Shown here one piece after another: positions 1-9,547 of a DNA stretch of 64,000 nucleotides (its first letter is position 1; the number at the start of each line of letters is the position of its first letter). Position numbers and translations under genes: made by a program. The DNA comes from Massilia sp. YIM B02763. Its GTDB lineage: Bacteria > Pseudomonadota > Gammaproteobacteria > Burkholderiales > Burkholderiaceae_D. The stretch lies in the NCBI RefSeq assembly GCF_030412015.1, contig NZ_JASNRD010000005.1, positions 150,280 through 214,279 of the forward strand, given 5' to 3'. The notes below the pieces were generated by a model that saw only the letters and a program-made list of their open reading frames with translations, made no database searches and was not told the origin of the DNA.

Positions 1-336
1 GCCGAGCGCCAGGTTGCGCAGTTCGGGGTCCTTTGTACTCAGCAGCACGGCCTTGGCCATGTCGATGGCGCCCTGGTGGTGCGGCAGCATCATGGTCACG
101 AAGTCGTGGTCCGGATGGCCGTTCATGGGCGCCGCCTGCATGTCGCGGTCCATGATGGCCATGGCCTCGTCCATCAGCTGCGCGAACGGCTTGTCGCTGC
201 TGGCGATGAAAGTCTTCGGCGCCGGCGTCGATTCGTGGTGCATGGCGTGCTGCATGTCCTGCATGCCGTGCATGTCCTGGGCCTCGGCCGTGGAGGCAAG
301 GCATAGCGCCAGCAGGGTGGCATGGATCTTCTTCAT
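1..336 (-). CDS. DUF305 family Met/His-rich periplasmic protein (C-terminus cut by window edge)
   Basis: Begins with MKKIHATLLALCLASTAEA, a typical Sec signal peptide, followed by a Met/His-rich stretch (MHGM, MQHAMHH) and the DUF305 core with the signature MMLPHHQGAIDMA. The C-terminus runs off the left edge. DUF305 proteins are periplasmic and some (CopM-type) bind copper; the Met/His richness and the divergent heavy-metal two-component system fit a copper-binding or copper-tolerance role, which is inference. A good Shine-Dalgarno (GGAGAC) precedes the ATG at 336. It shares the upstream region with the response regulator and probably the dyad at 403-440. Confidence 0.85.
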   Translation of the reverse strand, partial: MKKIHATLLALCLASTAEAQDMHGMQDMQHAMHHESTPAPKTFIASSDKPFAQLMDEAMAIMDRDMQAAPMNGHPDHDFVTMMLPHHQGAIDMAKAVLLSTKDPELRNLALG

Positions 337-402
337 GGGATGTCTCCGCGATCGAATGGCTGCAGTCTAGGCGGGCGCCGCTGACGCGCGGGTGACGGAC
401 GA

Positions 403-440
403 ATGACAATTCGGTGACAGCCCACTGTCCGAATTGTCAT
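403..440. promoter_or_regulatory. Dyad operator between DUF305 gene and metal-responsive regulator
   Basis: ATGACAATTCGG (403-414) and CCGAATTGTCAT (429-440) form perfect 12-bp inverted arms around 14 bases; the pairing partly continues inward (ACAG/CTGT). The TGACA/TGTCA core resembles CusR/CopR-type boxes of metal-responsive regulators. Its location between divergent genes suggests autoregulation of the two-component system and co-control of the DUF305 gene. Confidence 0.65.
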
Positions 441-487
441 CCCCGTCCGGATCGAACTGCGGCACAATGACCGCCAGGAGAAATGCC

Positions 488-1159
488 ATGCACATACTGA
501 TTGTCGAAGACGAGCCCAAGACGGGCGATTACCTGCACAAGGGCCTGCGCGAATCGGGCTTCACGGCCGACCTGGCGCGCACGGGCCCGGACGGCCTGCA
601 CCAGGCGCTGGAACAGGACTACGACCTGGTCCTGCTGGACGTGATGCTGCCGAAGATGGACGGCTGGTCGGTGCTGCAGAAGCTGCGCGAGCAGAAGCAG
701 GTGCCCGTGCTGCTGCTGACGGCGCGCGACGAGATCCCGGACCGCGTGCGCGGCCTGGAACTGGGCGCCGACGACTACCTCGTGAAACCGTTCGCGTTCG
801 CCGAACTGGTGGCGCGCATCCGCACGCTGCTGCGGCGCGCCCCCGTGCGCGAACCGGACGTGCTGAAGGTGGCGGACCTGGAAATCGACGTGCTGCGCCA
901 CCGCGTGGTGCGCGCCGGCGACCGCATCGAGCTGACGCCCAAGGAATACGCGCTGCTGCAATTGCTGGCGCGGCGCCAGGGCGAGGTGCTGTCGCGTTCC
1001 CTGATCTCCTCGCAGGTATGGGACATGAACTTCGACTCCGACACCAACGTCGTCGACGTCGCCGTGAAGCGCCTGCGCGCCAAGGTCGACGACGCGTATC
1101 CGCAGAAGCTGATCCACACCGTGCGCGGCATGGGCTATGTGATGGAGGAGCGCGGCTGA
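488..1159 (+). CDS. Heavy-metal (CusR/CopR-type) two-component response regulator
   Basis: 224-residue OmpR-family regulator. The receiver domain begins [11 protein letters not shown], the phospho-acceptor is Asp51 ([12 protein letters not shown] context), the conserved Lys lies in DDYLVKPF near residue 101, and a winged-helix DNA-binding domain fills the C-terminal half ([28 protein letters not shown]). The sequence matches the heavy-metal subgroup (CusR, CopR, IrlR). The ATG at 488 is preceded by AGGAG at 476-480; upstream TTG extension is not needed. The stop overlaps the kinase ATG (TGATG), so the two are translationally coupled. It likely binds the dyad at 403-440. The metal is inferred to be copper from the DUF305 neighbour. 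Confidence 0.9.
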   Translation: MHILIVEDEPKTGDYLHKGLRESGFTADLARTGPDGLHQALEQDYDLVLLDVMLPKMDGWSVLQKLREQKQVPVLLLTARDEIPDRVRGLELGADDYLVKPFAFAELVARIRTLLRRAPVREPDVLKVADLEIDVLRHRVVRAGDRIELTPKEYALLQLLARRQGEVLSRSLISSQVWDMNFDSDTNVVDVAVKRLRAKVDDAYPQKLIHTVRGMGYVMEERG

Positions 1160-2583
1160 TGCGCCTGCCGATACGGCTGTTTTCGCGGGCGCCGATGTCG
1201 ATCGCATTGCGTCTCGGCCTGCTGTTCGCGGCCATCGCGGCCGCCGTGTTCGTCGCCGTGGGCGCCTACCTGTACCAGACGCTCGCCATGCAGATGGGCC
1301 GGCGCGACGATACCGACCTGCTGAACAAGGCGGCCCTCGTGCGCGAGATGCTGCGCACGCTGCCGGCCGACGAGCGCATGCCGCGCCAGATGCAGGCCGT
1401 GCTCGGACGCGCGATGGGGCAGGACGGCGTCATGATGCAAGTGGCGTCCGCCGACGGCAAGGTGCTGGCCACCACGATGCCGAACCGGCACGTCCCGCGG
1501 TCCGCACTGCCGCCCGTCGTGCCCCCCGACCGCGTGCCCGACACGGGAGATATCCGGACGTTCGAGGACCCGGCGCACCCCGCGCGCCTGCTGGCGATGC
1601 AGGCCGCCAGCGGCAAGGACGTGCTGCACGTGACGCTGGCGCGCGTGCGCTCGGACCGCCTGGCGATCCTGAAGCGCTACGCCTTCGACCTGCTCGGCGC
1701 GCTGGCCGCCGGCGCCGCCGTCGCGACTCTGCTGGGCTTCGTGGCGGTGCGGCGCGGCCTGCGCCCGCTGCACGGCATGGTCGCCAAGGCCAACGACATC
1801 AACGCCCAGCGCCTGACCACGCGCCTGTCGCTGGACGCCGTGCCGGCGGAACTGCGCGAGCTGTCCACCGCCTTCAACGCCATGCTGGACCGCCTGGAAG
1901 AAGGCGTGCAACGCCTGTCCGGCTTCGCCGCGGACCTCGCGCACGACATGCGCACGCCCGTGAATGCACTGATGATGCAGACCCAGGTTGCCCTGTCGCG
2001 CGAGCGCCCGGCCGAGGAATACCAGGCCCTCTTGGCATCGAACATCGAAGAATACGAGCGCCTGTCGCGCATGATCGAAAACACCCTGTTCCTCGCCCGC
2101 GCCGACAACGCCCAGCTGGCCATGCACCGCGACCGCCTGGACCTGGCATCGGAGCTGGCGAACATCGGCGACTACTTCGAGATGCTGGCCGAGGACAAGG
2201 GCGTGACGGTACAGCTGGACGTGGCGCCAGGCCTGGTGCTGAGCGCCGACCCGGTGCTGCTGCGCCGCGCCGTGAACAACCTGATGTCGAATGCGGTCGC
2301 GCACACGCCCGAGGGCGGCAGCATCCGCCTGGCGGCGCGCGAGGAGGGGCAGTGGCTGGCGCTGTCGGTGGGGAATAGCGGTGACGGCATTCCGCCGGAG
2401 CATGCCGAGAGGCTGTTCGAGCGCTACTATCGCGCTGATCCGGCAAGGGCGTCCGGTACCTCGTCGGGACTGGGACTGGCGATCGTGCGGGCGATCATGG
2501 CGTTGCACGGGGGGCGTGCCAGCGTGGACAGCGGGGCCGGCGAGGCGGCCGTGTTCACGCTGCGTTTTCCGCGCAATTCCTGA
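1159..2583 (+). CDS. Heavy-metal sensor histidine kinase
   Basis: 474-residue membrane kinase, partner of the upstream regulator. Two transmembrane segments (about residues 17-40 and 172-195) flank a periplasmic sensing region of about 130 residues, followed by HAMP, HisKA with His262 in the box AHDMRTPVNAL, and HATPase (NLMSNAVAHTPEGG, DGIPPEHAERLFERYYR, SGLGLAIVRAI). Architecture and length match CusS/CopS-type heavy-metal kinases (TIGR01386-like). The start overlaps the regulator stop by one base. The operon appears to end at the hairpin at 2608-2624. Confidence 0.9.
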   Translation: MRLPIRLFSRAPMSIALRLGLLFAAIAAAVFVAVGAYLYQTLAMQMGRRDDTDLLNKAALVREMLRTLPADERMPRQMQAVLGRAMGQDGVMMQVASADGKVLATTMPNRHVPRSALPPVVPPDRVPDTGDIRTFEDPAHPARLLAMQAASGKDVLHVTLARVRSDRLAILKRYAFDLLGALAAGAAVATLLGFVAVRRGLRPLHGMVAKANDINAQRLTTRLSLDAVPAELRELSTAFNAMLDRLEEGVQRLSGFAADLAHDMRTPVNALMMQTQVALSRERPAEEYQALLASNIEEYERLSRMIENTLFLARADNAQLAMHRDRLDLASELANIGDYFEMLAEDKGVTVQLDVAPGLVLSADPVLLRRAVNNLMSNAVAHTPEGGSIRLAAREEGQWLALSVGNSGDGIPPEHAERLFERYYRADPARASGTSSGLGLAIVRAIMALHGGRASVDSGAGEAAVFTLRFPRNS

Positions 2584-2607
2584 ACTCGATGGATGCCAGG
2601 CCGGTGC

Positions 2608-2634
2608 GCGCGCCTGCGGCGCGCCGTGTTTTTA
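2608..2634 (+). terminator. Likely intrinsic terminator of the metal two-component operon
   Basis: GCGCGCC (2608-2614), loop TGC, GGCGCGC (2618-2624), then CGTG and a five-T run. It lies 25 bases after the kinase stop codon. Confidence 0.55.
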
Positions 2635-2762
2635 CGCGTCGTGTAATCTGGCCTGATCTTGAATCAGGCAGGCGCGCCGCGTACGTCCAGCGACGCCAAC
2701 CGTACGCCCGGATCGTCCGCACATCGTGATGCACGTGTTCTCCTAATAAGGTTGAGACCGCC

Positions 2763-5135
2763 ATGTCCACACCATCGACATCGCAGGGGCTGGTCCGCAT
2801 CGTCAACCTGCTGTTCACCGCGCTGACAGGGCTGTATCTGCTGGCCGGCGGCGCCTGGCTGGTGGCAATCGGCGGGTCGGCCTATTACGTCGTGGCCGGC
2901 GTCGCTTTGCTGGGCGTGGCATGGCTGCTGGCGCGCCGCAATGCCGCGGCACTTGTGCTGTATGCGCTCGTGCTCGTAGGAACGGCCATCTGGGCATCGT
3001 GGGAGGCGGGGCCGGATTTCTGGGCGCTTGCGCCGCGCTCGGGCGTGCTCGTGGTGTTCGGCGTGTGGCTGCTGCTCACGAGCCTGCGCGGCGCCGGTGG
3101 GAGCCGGGCCGGACCGGGAGCGTTGCTCGCCGCGCTCGTCGTCTGGGCGGGCGTCCTCGTCCACGCGGCCTTCAACGATCCGCAGACGGTCGACGGCCGT
3201 TTCGCCGCGTCGGCAAGCCCGGCGCCGGGCGCCGGGCCCATCGCGCCCGCCGACTGGCCGGCTTATGGCCGCACGCAGGAAGGCACCCGGTATTCGCCGC
3301 TGCGGCAGATCACGCCGGACAATGTGAAAAACCTGCAGGTGGCGTGGACCTTCCGCACGGGCGACATGAAGGGGCCGGACGACCCCGTCGAGATTACCGA
3401 CGAGGTCACGCCGATCAAGATCGGCGACCTGCTCTACTTGTGTTCGCCGCACCAGAAGCTGTTCGCGCTCGATGCGAAGACGGGCGCGCTCAGGTGGACA
3501 TTCGATCCGAAGCTCAAGACGGATCCGACCTTCCAGCACGTCACCTGCCGCGGCGTGTCGTACATCGATCTCGCGGCACCGAACGGCGCCGCCGTGCCGG
3601 GTGCCGCAGCCGATGCCGCTTGCACGCGCCGTATCTACCTGCCGGTCAACAACGGCCATCTGTATGCGCTCGACGCGCTTACCGGCGCGCGCTGCGCGGA
3701 CTTCGCCGACCGCGGCGACCTGGACCTGCAGCACGCCATGCCGGTCACGAGGCCGGGCATGTACGAACCCACCTCGCCGCCGGTCGTCACGCCCAGGGTG
3801 ATCGTCGTCGCGGGCGCCGTCGAAGACAATTTTTCGACGCGCGAACCGTCCGGCGTCATCCGCGGCTACGACGTGCGCACGGGCGCGTTGATGTGGGCGT
3901 TCGATCCCGGCGCACCGGACCCGAACCGGATCCCCGGGCCCGGCGAGCACTACACATGGAATTCGCCGAACGCGTGGGCCCCTGCGGCCTACGATGCGGC
4001 GCTCGACATCGTCTACCTGCCGATGGGCGTGTCGACGCCCGACATCTGGGGCGGCAACCGCACGCCCGACATGGAGCGCTATGCGTCCGGCCTGCTGGCG
4101 CTGCACGTGTCGACGGGCAAGCTCGCTTGGTTCTACCAGACCGTGCACCATGACCTGTGGGACATGGACCTGCCTTCCCAACCCACTCTCGTGGATATCA
4201 AGGACAAGGACGGCAAGACCGTGCCCGCCGTGTACGCCCCGGCGAAGACGGGCAATCTGTTCGTGCTCGACCGGCGCACCGGCGCGCTCGTCGTCCCCGC
4301 GCCCGAGACGCCGGTGCCGCAGGGCCCGGCGCCCGGCGACCGTGTCGCGCCGACCCAGCCGTTTTCCCGCCTCACGTTCCGCCCCACGGCGCTGCTCACC
4401 GACGCCGACATGTGGGGCGCGACGATGTACGACCAGCTCGTGTGCCGCATCATGTTCCATCGACTGCGCTACGAAGGCACGTTCACGCCGCCCTCGGTGC
4501 AGGGCACGCTCGTCTTCCCGGGCAACCTGGGCATGTTCGAGTGGGGCGGCCTGGCCGTCGATACCGACCGCAAGATCGCCATCGCCAATCCGATCGCGCT
4601 GCCCTTCGTCTCGCGCCTGGTCCCGCGCGGGCCCGACAATCCCGTGGAGCCTGCGCCGGGCACCAAAAGCGGCGGCTCGGAGCTGGGCCTCCAGACCCAG
4701 TACGGCGTACCGTACGGTGTGATGCTGAATCCCTTCCTGTCGCCGCTGGGCCTGCCGTGCAAGGAACCGGCATGGGGCTATATCTCGGCGATCGACCTGA
4801 ACAGCCACGAGATCGTGTGGAAGAAGCGCATCGGCACGGTGCGCGACAGCGCGCCCGTCCCGCTGCCGTTCAAGATGGGCATGCCCATGCTGGGCGGCCC
4901 GATCGTGACGGCGGGCGGCGTGGCCTTCATCGGCGCGACGGCGGACTACTACCTGCGCGCGTTCGACGTGAATACGGGCGGCGAGCTGTGGCAAGCCCGC
5001 CTGCCGGCCGGCGCGCAGGCCACGCCGATGACCTATGCGGCCGGGGGCAAGCAATACGTCGTGATCGCCGCCGGCGGACACGGCTCCTTCGGCACCAAGC
5101 TCGGCGACTACGTGATCGCCTACGCGCTGCCTTAG
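2763..5135 (+). CDS. gcd: Membrane-bound PQQ-dependent glucose/quinate-type dehydrogenase
   Basis: 790-residue quinoprotein. The first ~140 residues hold about four to five hydrophobic segments, the membrane and ubiquinone-binding domain of the Gcd/QuiA family. The periplasmic beta-propeller follows from WPAYGRTQEGTRYSPL (about residue 165) through ITDEVTPIKIGDLLYLCSPH, and ends with GGHGSFGTKLGDYVIAYALP. The family oxidises an aldose (Gcd) or quinate/shikimate (QuiA) in the periplasm and passes electrons to ubiquinone. The OprB-like sugar porin downstream favours glucose or another aldose. No PQQ biosynthesis genes are visible here, so the cofactor must come from elsewhere in the genome or from outside. 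The substrate is not settled by the sequence. Confidence 0.9.
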   Translation: MSTPSTSQGLVRIVNLLFTALTGLYLLAGGAWLVAIGGSAYYVVAGVALLGVAWLLARRNAAALVLYALVLVGTAIWASWEAGPDFWALAPRSGVLVVFGVWLLLTSLRGAGGSRAGPGALLAALVVWAGVLVHAAFNDPQTVDGRFAASASPAPGAGPIAPADWPAYGRTQEGTRYSPLRQITPDNVKNLQVAWTFRTGDMKGPDDPVEITDEVTPIKIGDLLYLCSPHQKLFALDAKTGALRWTFDPKLKTDPTFQHVTCRGVSYIDLAAPNGAAVPGAAADAACTRRIYLPVNNGHLYALDALTGARCADFADRGDLDLQHAMPVTRPGMYEPTSPPVVTPRVIVVAGAVEDNFSTREPSGVIRGYDVRTGALMWAFDPGAPDPNRIPGPGEHYTWNSPNAWAPAAYDAALDIVYLPMGVSTPDIWGGNRTPDMERYASGLLALHVSTGKLAWFYQTVHHDLWDMDLPSQPTLVDIKDKDGKTVPAVYAPAKTGNLFVLDRRTGALVVPAPETPVPQGPAPGDRVAPTQPFSRLTFRPTALLTDADMWGATMYDQLVCRIMFHRLRYEGTFTPPSVQGTLVFPGNLGMFEWGGLAVDTDRKIAIANPIALPFVSRLVPRGPDNPVEPAPGTKSGGSELGLQTQYGVPYGVMLNPFLSPLGLPCKEPAWGYISAIDLNSHEIVWKKRIGTVRDSAPVPLPFKMGMPMLGGPIVTAGGVAFIGATADYYLRAFDVNTGGELWQARLPAGAQATPMTYAAGGKQYVVIAAGGHGSFGTKLGDYVIAYALP

Positions 5136-5218
5136 CAGGCGCGGCACACCGCGCGGATGAACTCCGCCGCCCCCGCGGCATCCAAGCTGCGTGAACGGCG
5201 TCGGAATCGGTGTGCGAC

Positions 5219-6553
5219 ATGGTGGCGTGTAACAGGCTCATTCGTTCCCGGCATTGCCTCGCCGGGCTCGGCGCGGCGGCGCTGGCGGTATCCGCCCTCG
5301 GCGCCGCCGAGGTCCGTGCCGACGACGTCGCGACCAGTCCCTACCTGCTGGGCAAATGGGACGGCGCGCGCAAGCGCCTCGCCGAGCAAGGCGTGGCGTT
5401 CAACGTCGGCTACGGCCACGAACTGGCCCACAATTTCAGCGGCGGCACCGAGGACCTGACGCGCTATACGGACCAGTGGGTGTTCGCCACGACGCTGGAC
5501 CTGGAGAAGCGCTGGGGCTGGCGCGGCGGCACGTTCCAGTTCACCATGACCGACCGTAACGGACGGGATCTCGGCGCGGATGCCCACATCGGCAACAACA
5601 TGCTGATCCAGGAAGTCTACGGGCGCGGCCAGACCTGGCACCTGACGCAGCTGTGGCTGAACCAGAAACTGCTCGACGACCGTCTCGAGGTCAAACTCGG
5701 CCGCCTGACCACGGGCGAGGACTTCTTCAGCTTTTCCTGCGATTTCCAGAACCTGACGTTCTGCAGCGCCCAGCCGGGCAACCTGGTGGGCGACTACTGG
5801 GTCAACTGGCCGACCAGCCGGTGGGCGGCGCGCGTCCGCTACCACACGGCGGCGGACGCCTACGTGCAGCTGGGCGTGTACCAGGTCAACCCGAAGTACG
5901 TGGACGACCATTACGCGCGCCACAACGGCTGGAAGCCGAACAATCCGAGCGGTACGACCGGCGCGCTGATCCCGCTGGAAGCGGACTGGGAACCGAGCTG
6001 GCGCGGCCTGCCGGGAGCGTACAAGCTGGGCGCCTGGTACAACACGTCGGACGGCAAGGACCTGTATCTGGACGTGAACCACGACCCGCGCGCCATCAGC
6101 GGCCTGGCGCCGCTCGAGCGCAGCGGCCAGTTCGGCGCCTACCTGAGTTTGCAGCAGCAGGTGAGCGGCACGGCGGGCGGCCGCGGCGCGACGCTGTTCC
6201 TGAACTTTACCCAGGCCGACCGCAATACGGCGCGCCTGGACCGGCAGCTTGCGCTGGGCATGCAGTACAAGGGCCCGCTCGCGGGACGCGGCCAGGATTC
6301 GGTCGGCCTGGCCGTGGGCGCCACCCACAACAACGGGGGCTACGCCGACCTGGTGAGAGAGCGCGACGCGCGATCCGGCCAGGACACCGTCGTCGGCGGC
6401 AGCTACGAATACGTGGGCGAGCTGTATTACTCGTGGGTGCCGGTACCGTCGGTCTACGTGCGTCCCAACCTGCAGTACATCCTGCATCCGGGCGGGACCT
6501 CGCGCAATGCCAATGCCCTCGTGCTCGGGCTGAAATTCAGCGTCGTGTTCTGA
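5219..6553 (+). CDS. OprB-like carbohydrate-selective porin
   Basis: Outer-membrane porin of the OprB family, about 444 residues. The N-terminus carries a basic then hydrophobic signal peptide ending near VRADD, followed by an early YLLGKWDGAR motif and beta-barrel strands up to a C-terminal aromatic residue (LGLKFSVVF), as expected for barrel assembly. OprB porins pass glucose and related sugars. The gene is 83 bases after gcd, so the porin probably feeds the periplasmic dehydrogenase. Start uncertain: ATG at 5219 is used; an in-frame GTG at 5210 would add three residues and has a weak GGAA upstream. It ends 13 bases from the convergent pilC stop. Confidence 0.87.
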   Translation: MVACNRLIRSRHCLAGLGAAALAVSALGAAEVRADDVATSPYLLGKWDGARKRLAEQGVAFNVGYGHELAHNFSGGTEDLTRYTDQWVFATTLDLEKRWGWRGGTFQFTMTDRNGRDLGADAHIGNNMLIQEVYGRGQTWHLTQLWLNQKLLDDRLEVKLGRLTTGEDFFSFSCDFQNLTFCSAQPGNLVGDYWVNWPTSRWAARVRYHTAADAYVQLGVYQVNPKYVDDHYARHNGWKPNNPSGTTGALIPLEADWEPSWRGLPGAYKLGAWYNTSDGKDLYLDVNHDPRAISGLAPLERSGQFGAYLSLQQQVSGTAGGRGATLFLNFTQADRNTARLDRQLALGMQYKGPLAGRGQDSVGLAVGATHNNGGYADLVRERDARSGQDTVVGGSYEYVGELYYSWVPVPSVYVRPNLQYILHPGGTSRNANALVLGLKFSVVF

Positions 6554-6566
6554 TGCCGGCGCCCGC

Positions 6567-7811
6567 TCAGCCGACCACCGACCCCAGCTTGAAGATCGGC
6601 AGATACATGGCAATCACCAGCCCGCCGATCAGCACCCCCAGCACCACCATGATGAGCGGCTCCATCAGCGAAGACAGCGCGGCGACGGCCTCGTCGACCT
6701 CTTCTTCGTAGAAATCCGCCACCTTGCCCAGCATGCCGTCCAGTGCGCCGGACTCCTCGCCGATCGAGACCATCTGCGTCACCATGTTCGGGAACACGTT
6801 CGCGTTCTGCATCGCCACCGTCAGGCTCGTACCCGTGCTGACTTCGTTCTGGATCTTCTTCGTGGCATCGAGGTAGACGGCGTTGCCGGAAGCGCCGCCC
6901 ACCGAGTCCAGCGCTTCGACCAGCGGCACGCCGGCGGCGAACATGGTCGACAGCGTGCGGGTCCAGCGGGCGATCGTGGCCTTGCGGATCACGTCGCCGA
7001 AGACGGGCACGCGCAGCAGGAAGCGGTCCATCGCCTGCTGCACCTTCAGCGAGCGGCGCCAGGCCTGGAAGAAGAAGTACAGGCCGGCGAACAGGCTGCC
7101 GAAGATGATGTACCACCAGGCCACGACGAAGTCGGAGATGGCCATCACGATGAGGGTCGGGGCGGGCAGGTCGGCGCCGAAGCTGGAGAACACGGACTTG
7201 AACGCGGGGACCACCCAGATCATGATGACGGCGGTGACGATGAAGGCGATCGCGATGATCGAGGTCGGGTACATCAGCGCCGACTTGATCTTCGACTTCA
7301 GCGCCAGCGTCTTTTCCTTGTAGATGGCCAGGCGCGTGAGCAGGTCTTCGAGAATACCCGCCTGTTCGCCGGCGCCGACCAGGTTGCAGAACAGCGGGTC
7401 GAAGTACAGCGGGTACTTGCGGAAGGCGTTGTTCAGGCTCGTGCCCGTCTCGATGTCGGCGCGCAGGTCCATGATCAGGCGCGACATCGACGGGTTCGCA
7501 TGGCCCTTGCCGACGATGTCGAAGGCTTGCAGCAGCGGCACGCCGGCCTTCATCATCGTGGCCAGCTGGCGGGTGAACAGGGTCAGGTCCTTGTCCTGGA
7601 TCTTCTTGCCGCTGCGGTAGGCCTTCTTTTTAATCTTCGTCATCATGATGCCCTGGCGGCGCAGGGTCACGTTGACGATGGTTTCGCCGCCGGCGCGCAT
7701 CTCGCCGCGCACGGTCTTGCCGGTCTTGTCCTTGCCTTCCCAGGCGAAGATGTATTCCTTGATCTTGCCGTTGGCGGCGCCGCGCATGCGGGCGGTCGAA
7801 GTCGTAGCCAT
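6567..7811 (-). CDS. pilC: Type IV pilus inner-membrane platform protein PilC
   Basis: 414-residue polytopic platform protein. Two T2SSF domains are visible: the first from FTRQLATMMKAGVPLLQAF (about residues 80-200) and the second from WTRTLSTMFAAGVPLVEAL (about 285-405), with hydrophobic segments around 180-250 and at the C-terminus (IMVVLGVLIGGLVIAMYLP). It works with the PilB ATPase to assemble pilin. The ATG at 7811 is preceded by AGGA and lies 8 bases after the pilB stop, so the two are co-transcribed. Unlike the usual pilB-pilC-pilD order, pilC is followed by the convergent porin gene, with no prepilin peptidase in the window. Confidence 0.95.
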   Translation of the reverse strand: MATTSTARMRGAANGKIKEYIFAWEGKDKTGKTVRGEMRAGGETIVNVTLRRQGIMMTKIKKKAYRSGKKIQDKDLTLFTRQLATMMKAGVPLLQAFDIVGKGHANPSMSRLIMDLRADIETGTSLNNAFRKYPLYFDPLFCNLVGAGEQAGILEDLLTRLAIYKEKTLALKSKIKSALMYPTSIIAIAFIVTAVIMIWVVPAFKSVFSSFGADLPAPTLIVMAISDFVVAWWYIIFGSLFAGLYFFFQAWRRSLKVQQAMDRFLLRVPVFGDVIRKATIARWTRTLSTMFAAGVPLVEALDSVGGASGNAVYLDATKKIQNEVSTGTSLTVAMQNANVFPNMVTQMVSIGEESGALDGMLGKVADFYEEEVDEAVAALSSLMEPLIMVVLGVLIGGLVIAMYLPIFKLGSVVG

Positions 7812-7819
7812 GGTGGGTC

Positions 7820-9547
7820 CTATTCGTTGGTACAGCCGAGCACTTCCTCGAGGCTGGTCATGCCTTGCTTGACTTTCATGAGGCCGGAGCGGCGCAGCGA
7901 GTTCACGCCCTCGGCCTCGGCCTGGGCGGCGATCTGCATCGCGTTGCCGTGCGCCAGGATCAGCGCTTCGATGGCGGGCGTGATCGGCATGATCTGGTAG
8001 ATGCCCACGCGGCCCTTGTAGCCGGAGCCGAGGCAGCGTTCGCAGCCCACGGGGCCGTAGGGCTTCCAGTCGCCGTCCAGGTCGCTGTCGCGGAAGCCCG
8101 CCGCCTTCAGCACGTCGCGGCCGATGTCGAGCGGCTGCTTGCACGCGCACAGGCGGCGCGCCAGGCGCTGCGCCGTGATCAGCACGACGGACGAGGCGAT
8201 GTTGAACGGCGCCACGCCCATGTTCATCAGGCGCGTCAGCGTCGACGGCGCATCGTTGGTGTGCAGCGTGGAAAACACCATGTGGCCCGTCTGCGCCGCC
8301 TTGACGGCGATGTCGGCCGTTTCCAGGTCGCGGATCTCGCCGACCATGATGATGTCCGGATCCTGGCGCAGGAAGGCCTTCAGCGCCACGGGGAAGGTCA
8401 GGCCCGCCTTTTCGTTGACGTTGACCTGGTTCACGCCGGGCAGGTTGATCTCGGCCGGGTCTTCCGCCGTCGAGATATTGATGCCCGGCTTGTTCAGCAG
8501 GTTCAGGCAGCTGTACAGCGACACCGTCTTGCCGGAACCCGTCGGCCCCGTCACCAGCACCATGCCGTAGGGACGCGTGATGGCGTCGATCAGCAGGGCC
8601 TTCTGGTCCGGATCGTAGCCCAGCGCGTCGATGCCCATCTGGGCCTGGGTCGCATCCAGGATACGCATGACCGTCTTTTCGCCGAACAGCGTCGGCAGGG
8701 TGCTCACGCGGAAGTCGATGGTCCTGGTGGGCGACATCACGAGGCGCATGCGGCCGTCCTGCGGCACGCGCTTTTCCGAGATGTCCAGCTTGGCCAGCAC
8801 CTTGATGCGCGAGACGAGCTTGTCGCGAATCGCCAGCGGCGGCGCCAGGTGGTCGCGCAGCACGCCGTCCACGCGCAGGCGGATGCGGTACTGCTTTTCG
8901 TAGGGCTCGAAGTGGATGTCGGAAGCGCCCAGCGTGATCGCGTCCAGCAGCACCTTGTTCAGGTAGCGCACGATGGGCGCGTCCTCGACCTCGGACGGCG
9001 CGCTTTCCGGCGCCTGCGCCTGCGTGTCCTCTTCCGCGAATTCGATCTCGTCGTCTTCACCGGCCAGGTCGCCCAGGTCCTGGTCGGCGTTCTTCGCCAG
9101 CGCGGCGAGGAGGGCCAGCAGGACGTCGTGGGCGACGATGACGGGTTCCACCGTGGACTCGGTCTGGAACTTGATCTGGTCGAGCGCCTGGGTATTGGTC
9201 GGGTCGGACACGGCCACCGACATCTTGTTGCCGCGCCTGGACAGCGCCACCACGCGCTGCGTCTGCATCAGGCGCGCGTCGATGGCGGTGGCGGGCAGCG
9301 CCTCCGGGCTGAACGTGGACAGGTCGAACAGCGGGTAGCCGAAGGTCTCGGAGCAGAAGGCGGCCAGGCCGCGGGCATCGATGAGGCCGGCGCCCAGCAG
9401 GGTATCGATGAAGCCGGCCTTGTCCGCCACGGCCTTCCTCTGCAGGCCGTCCGCCTGGGCAGGGCTGAGCCTTCCCGCCTGCAGCAGGGCGCGCGCCAAC
9501 CCCGGCAACGCCGTACCGGTGGTGGTGTTGGGGAGGACTGCTGCCAT
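7820..9547 (-). CDS. pilB: Type IV pilus assembly ATPase PilB
   Basis: 575-residue GspE/PilB ATPase. An N-terminal T2SSE_N domain (about residues 45-150) is followed by an acidic linker and the ATPase core with Walker A GPTGSGKT near residue 335, Asp box, Walker B DPDIIMVGEIRD and His box GHMVFSTLHTNDAP. A zinc-type cysteine set follows (LCACK and CERCLGSGYKGR). It powers pilus extension. It sits directly upstream of pilC with an 8-base gap. The upstream region holds no convincing sigma-54 promoter that I could see. Confidence 0.96.
   Translation of the reverse strand: MAAVLPNTTTGTALPGLARALLQAGRLSPAQADGLQRKAVADKAGFIDTLLGAGLIDARGLAAFCSETFGYPLFDLSTFSPEALPATAIDARLMQTQRVVALSRRGNKMSVAVSDPTNTQALDQIKFQTESTVEPVIVAHDVLLALLAALAKNADQDLGDLAGEDDEIEFAEEDTQAQAPESAPSEVEDAPIVRYLNKVLLDAITLGASDIHFEPYEKQYRIRLRVDGVLRDHLAPPLAIRDKLVSRIKVLAKLDISEKRVPQDGRMRLVMSPTRTIDFRVSTLPTLFGEKTVMRILDATQAQMGIDALGYDPDQKALLIDAITRPYGMVLVTGPTGSGKTVSLYSCLNLLNKPGINISTAEDPAEINLPGVNQVNVNEKAGLTFPVALKAFLRQDPDIIMVGEIRDLETADIAVKAAQTGHMVFSTLHTNDAPSTLTRLMNMGVAPFNIASSVVLITAQRLARRLCACKQPLDIGRDVLKAAGFRDSDLDGDWKPYGPVGCERCLGSGYKGRVGIYQIMPITPAIEALILAHGNAMQIAAQAEAEGVNSLRRSGLMKVKQGMTSLEEVLGCTNE

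Noticed and set aside
2664-5147. 827-codon minus-strand frame opposite gcd
   Set aside because: Shadow of the dehydrogenase gene; composition is typical antisense and has no domains.
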